From: Chitinophaga pinensis
GTDB lineage: Bacteria; Bacteroidota; Bacteroidia; Chitinophagales; Chitinophagaceae
Length of the DNA: 64,000 bases
Assembly (NCBI GenBank): GCA_945862385.1
Contig: CAMAXV010000002.1
Location: 124,001-188,000, forward strand
Direction of reading: 5' to 3'
The position numbers were made by a program, and so were the translations under genes. Positions within the stretch are counted from its first letter, which is position 1; each line of letters starts with the position of its first letter. A model generated the notes under the pieces. The model made no database searches. It had not been told where the DNA came from and saw only the letters and a list, made by a program, of their open reading frames with translations. Below, in pieces: positions 60,988-64,000 of this stretch.

Positions 60988-62448
60988 ATGAAAGCTTGCA
61001 AAAAATGGCTTTGTGCCTTGGGCTTATTGATATCATTGGCTACTGAAGCCCAGGAACAAGCCTATTATCCTGATCCGGATCCGGCCATTCGTCAGCGGTT
61101 GGAAGAGTGGCAGGACCTGAAATTCGGATTACTCATGCATTGGGGCACTTACAGCCAATGGGGCATCGTTGAAAGCTGGAGTATTTGTCCGGAAGATGTT
61201 GGCTGGGCGATAGACGCCTGGAAACCCGGGGTAGCCAATTCATACCATGAATATGTTCAAAAATATGAAGCCCTGAAAGGTTCATTCAATCCAACCAGAT
61301 TTGCACCAGAAAAATGGGCAACAGCTGCCAAAGCCGCTGGCATGAAATACATGGTGTTCACCACCAAGCACCATGATGGTTTTAGCATGTTCGACACAAA
61401 ATATAGTGACTATAAAATCACTGACAAGGGAACTCCGTTCTCCACAAATCCCAGGAGCAACGTTGTGAAGGAAGTATTCAATGCCTTCCGTCAGGAAAAT
61501 TTCTGGATCGGGGCTTACTTCTCAAAGCCTGACTGGCACAGCGATTACTACTGGTGGAAAAAATTTCCTGCCAGCGACCGCAATGCCAATTATTCCATCA
61601 GGAAACATCCTGACCAATGGAAAAAATTCATTGATTTCACACACAATCAGATTGATGAGTTGATGACAGACTATGGAAAAGTGGATATCCTCTGGCTGGA
61701 TGGTGGCTGGGTGCGTAAGAAAACAGATGAAGAGGTGAAAGCTGAATTACTGGATGTTTTCGATAACTCAAGATGGTTCCGCAATCCACAGAGCCAGGAC
61801 ATCGACATGGCAGGTATTGTGCGCAAATCAAGATTGAAACAACCTAAACTGATTGTAGTAGACAGGGCCGTTCCCGGAGAGCACCAGAACTACCTGACTC
61901 CTGAACAGCATATACCTGAAACCGGACTCCCATACCCCTGGGAGACCTGCATGACAATGGGTAATAGCTGGAGTTATGTACCCAACGACCAGTACAAACC
62001 AGCTAATGAACTCATAGAAAAGCTTGTAGATATTGTTAGCAAAGGTGGCAACTACCTGTTGAACATTGGCCCCAGTCCGGATGGCGATTTTGATGCGAAA
62101 GCTTATGAAAGACTCGAGGAGATTGGCAAATGGATCAATACCAATGGTGAAGGCATCTATGGCAGCAGGATGAATAAAACATTCAATGAGGGCGAATCCA
62201 TCCGCTTTACCAAATCAAAAGACGGACAAACCCAGTATGCGTTTCTCTTTGAATTTCCTGTCAATGGCATCCAGACTATTTCAAAAATAGACATTCCAGA
62301 AAAAGCGACTATTCGCTTACTTGGAACCGATAAGAACCTGAAATGGAAGCGAACTGCCAATGGTGTTGAAGTAACCATTCCTCAGGCATTGCAGAACGTT
62401 AGCAACCATGTCTGGACACTGAAAATAGCTGCGCCAGTAAAAAAATAA
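60988..62448 (+). CDS. Alpha-L-fucosidase, GH29
   Basis: 486 residues from ATG 60988, which opens directly on a signal peptide (MKACKKWLCALGLLISLATE). The catalytic barrel holds LKFGLLMHWGTYSQWGIVES, MKYMVFTTKHHDGFSMFDT and the nucleophile aspartate in VDILWLDGGWV. GNYLLNIGPSPDGDF closes the barrel, and a short beta domain ends the protein. GH29 enzymes retain configuration and release fucose from glycans. A GH95-like gene lies 11 kb away, so two fucosidase types occur in one neighbourhood. Confidence 0.94.
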   Translation: MKACKKWLCALGLLISLATEAQEQAYYPDPDPAIRQRLEEWQDLKFGLLMHWGTYSQWGIVESWSICPEDVGWAIDAWKPGVANSYHEYVQKYEALKGSFNPTRFAPEKWATAAKAAGMKYMVFTTKHHDGFSMFDTKYSDYKITDKGTPFSTNPRSNVVKEVFNAFRQENFWIGAYFSKPDWHSDYYWWKKFPASDRNANYSIRKHPDQWKKFIDFTHNQIDELMTDYGKVDILWLDGGWVRKKTDEEVKAELLDVFDNSRWFRNPQSQDIDMAGIVRKSRLKQPKLIVVDRAVPGEHQNYLTPEQHIPETGLPYPWETCMTMGNSWSYVPNDQYKPANELIEKLVDIVSKGGNYLLNIGPSPDGDFDAKAYERLEEIGKWINTNGEGIYGSRMNKTFNEGESIRFTKSKDGQTQYAFLFEFPVNGIQTISKIDIPEKATIRLLGTDKNLKWKRTANGVEVTIPQALQNVSNHVWTLKIAAPVKK

Positions 62449-62463
62449 GTTGATGAAACTGAG

Positions 62464-63843
62464 CTATTTTATTTTGATGTGGCTGTAAACAGCAGGGAGT
62501 GCTGCACGCAACCTGTCATACGTAGCTGCTGAAATATTTTGATTATCAAAAGGGGTGAACAATACATAGTTTTTGTTCGCCCCTTCTTTTCTTCCGTACT
62601 TGTAGGCATAGGTAAACCATCCGTCTGGTTGAAGCTCTGCTTCACCTAATTGCTTATTGGGAACAGTAATGAAAAAACGATTGTCGGATTTTTTACCTGC
62701 GTTCATGATTGCGAGCTTTCTCATCTCCAGATAGGCTTCCTTAGCAGTTTCTACTGCGGGATCAACCAGTTCCACATATGCTGCCAATACGGTTCTGTAA
62801 ACATATTCGCCATGTAGTTGCAGGTTGTATAATTCATTTAGCACATTGCGGATGGTATCCCGCATGAAAGGATAGTGCGTACAACCAAGAATAAGGGTAT
62901 TCATGGGCGTTTTAATACCCGTGACACGCATCTTTTCAAGCAGAGTGACCAAATGGTAACGAACATAGTTTTCAGGATCATTGAGTTGAATGTCCAGACA
63001 CTTCCCCTTGTCGTCGTATTCACAAAGCAGCTTGTTTTGCTCTGAATTAAACCGATAGATATTCAGCAATGCCGTATCGATCTTATACTGTGCATTTGAA
63101 ACAGAAGGGCCCTTGTAATCTTTTCTATAGTCTTTGGCGGTTTCATCAAAAAAACTGTAATCTCTGTCGATCGCATCTGCTAGTCCGAACCCACCCTGAC
63201 TCACAATAACCGGTTCCGGCATGCCCAGTCGGGTTGCCATTTCCCGGATGGTTTTGGGATAGCCATCAGAAGCTACGGTTCCTGCGGTGGCAAAAACACC
63301 AATGGCACCACGGGTATGGGTTGACTGGTAGGCCAAAGCAGCTTTCACACCAGCATTGATGACTCCCACCACGGGTACCGCTGCAGCACTTGTTTGCACG
63401 AACTGTTTCACTTCGGGTAAAGCAAAAGCAGTTGCTGTATTGCAAGCCAAGACCAGCATTTTCACACCTTGCTTAGATTGCTGACTTGTAAGAGTAAGAT
63501 CGTAGCGCTGTTTCAGGAGAAAATCCATGTTTTTAATGACATGTTCCTGTAACAATTTTGTTTTATTTTCTGCTGCATAGTTGCCATAGGGCATATTGGC
63601 CTGATCTGCCAGGTACTGGAAATATTCTTTATTAAAGTCAGGCTTCCCGTCAGCACCAGGCTTACCGGTTTCATTATTGAACGCATCCAGAGTGAGCATG
63701 GCTTCCAGCACAGTTAAACCACCCGTTCCCGAATCAAATACCCCAATAGGGAGGTTAGTTTTGTTTTGCGCATCCACGAAAAAAAACAGGAAAACCTGAA
63801 ACACAAGTAAAAACATGCCTGTTTTAAACATTCCTGACACCAT
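62464..63843 (-). CDS. Secreted glutamate/aspartate racemase-like protein
   Basis: 459 residues. A signal peptide (MFLLVFQVFLFFFVDAQ) precedes a MurI-like racemase fold: LPIGVFDSGTGGLTVLEAML, then MLVLACNTATAFALPE with the first catalytic cysteine, and TLILGCTHYPFMRDTIRN with the second. MurI is usually about 270 residues and cytoplasmic. This protein is far longer, with inserts around residues 55-110 and 215-290 and a C-terminal extension. Periplasmic racemisation of an amino acid, or a derived non-racemase role, are both possible. Confidence 0.85.
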   Translation of the reverse strand: MVSGMFKTGMFLLVFQVFLFFFVDAQNKTNLPIGVFDSGTGGLTVLEAMLTLDAFNNETGKPGADGKPDFNKEYFQYLADQANMPYGNYAAENKTKLLQEHVIKNMDFLLKQRYDLTLTSQQSKQGVKMLVLACNTATAFALPEVKQFVQTSAAAVPVVGVINAGVKAALAYQSTHTRGAIGVFATAGTVASDGYPKTIREMATRLGMPEPVIVSQGGFGLADAIDRDYSFFDETAKDYRKDYKGPSVSNAQYKIDTALLNIYRFNSEQNKLLCEYDDKGKCLDIQLNDPENYVRYHLVTLLEKMRVTGIKTPMNTLILGCTHYPFMRDTIRNVLNELYNLQLHGEYVYRTVLAAYVELVDPAVETAKEAYLEMRKLAIMNAGKKSDNRFFITVPNKQLGEAELQPDGWFTYAYKYGRKEGANKNYVLFTPFDNQNISAATYDRLRAALPAVYSHIKIK

Positions 63844-63881
63844 GATAGAATGATTTTAGTTAAACATACCCAATTTCTATC

Positions 63882-63889
63882 CAAATTTA
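63882..63889 (-). promoter_or_regulatory. -7 box of the racemase-like gene
   Basis: Exact TAAATTTG on the minus strand, 38 bp before the ATG at 63843. No -33 TTTG at the standard distance. Confidence 0.4.
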
Positions 63890-63975
63890 CCAGGTTTACA
63901 ATGGAAATATGGATAACTAAAGCCAATTTTGCATGGTCAACTCAGCTTAAATCAAATTCCCATCAAATAAACATC

Positions 63976-64000
63976 ATGAAAAAGAATTTAGTCAGCCTTT
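63976..64000 (+). CDS. Start of a gene cut by the window edge
   Basis: ATG at 63976 opens MKKNLVSL and runs off the end. The basic start and hydrophobic continuation look like the beginning of a signal peptide. Too little is present for identification. Confidence 0.3.

Overview
The window looks like a chromosomal segment of a Bacteroidota bacterium, most likely of the Chitinophagaceae or a close relative. The evidence is a SusC/SusD outer-membrane pair with a VCBS-repeat lipoprotein, many lipoproteins and secreted proteins of Bacteroidota type, family combinations typical of the phylum (YkuD_2 L,D-transpeptidase, GT9 with DUF4254, TolB-propeller amidohydrolase), start codons without clear Shine-Dalgarno sequences, and repeated matches to the Bacteroidota -7 promoter box TAnnTTTG. 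No rRNA, tRNA, CRISPR array or prophage was seen. Taxonomy is inferred from gene content only.

Layout. 1-8.1 kb: a nutrient-uptake locus on the minus strand (SusC, SusD, VCBS lipoprotein cut by the window edge), a divergent LacI-family regulator with operator-like palindromes on both sides of the shared intergenic region, and a Nudix-fold transcriptional regulator. 8.2-22.3 kb: housekeeping and mixed functions (ligA, asd behind a putative peptide-coded attenuator, a lamin-tail-domain secreted protein, PfkB kinase, S9 peptidase, PhyH dioxygenase, flavin reductase, L,D-transpeptidase, PAP2-like membrane protein, rpoN, MarR). 21.8-26.6 kb: a minus-strand run of AI-2E transporter, radical SAM/SPASM protein, small membrane protein, SPFH protein and secreted small proteins. 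26.7-30.1 kb: a plus-strand run of GH3-type adenylating enzyme, LysE exporter, hypothetical protein and mtgA. 30.1-40.5 kb: a minus-strand run with GT39-like glycosyltransferase, nicotinamide riboside salvage (pnuC plus NadR-like kinase), NifU-like protein, a membrane-anchored propeller protein, GT9/DUF4254, a TspO-like protein, and a GMC oxidoreductase with its small subunit.

40.5-43.1 kb is accessory in character: three small AT-rich orphan genes, an XRE regulator, a 370-bp cluster of nested inverted repeats, and a truncated Rpn/PDDEXK_2-type gene. 43.3-46.4 kb holds a PatB-like aminotransferase coupled to an unusual single-polypeptide fusion of a flavin monooxygenase and a DsbA/SpxH-like thioredoxin-fold domain. 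46.4-63.8 kb is rich in glycan-processing enzymes: GH95-like fucosidase with a formylglycine-generating-enzyme-like lipoprotein, a PIG-L deacetylase with a propeller lipoprotein, GH20 hexosaminidase and GH29 fucosidase. A stand-alone RAYT (REP-associated tyrosine transposase) with its REP hairpins, a ParDE toxin-antitoxin pair, a solitary TrpB2 and a secreted glutamate-racemase-like protein lie among them.

The strongest candidates for something undescribed are (1) a lysine-rich leader peptide with mutually exclusive antiterminator and terminator helices directly upstream of asd, (2) the monooxygenase-DsbA fusion operon, (3) a sensor-like propeller-TM-cytoplasmic protein, and (4) a group of genes whose TAnnTTTG box lies only 4-7 nt from the start codon, implying leaderless or near-leaderless mRNAs.
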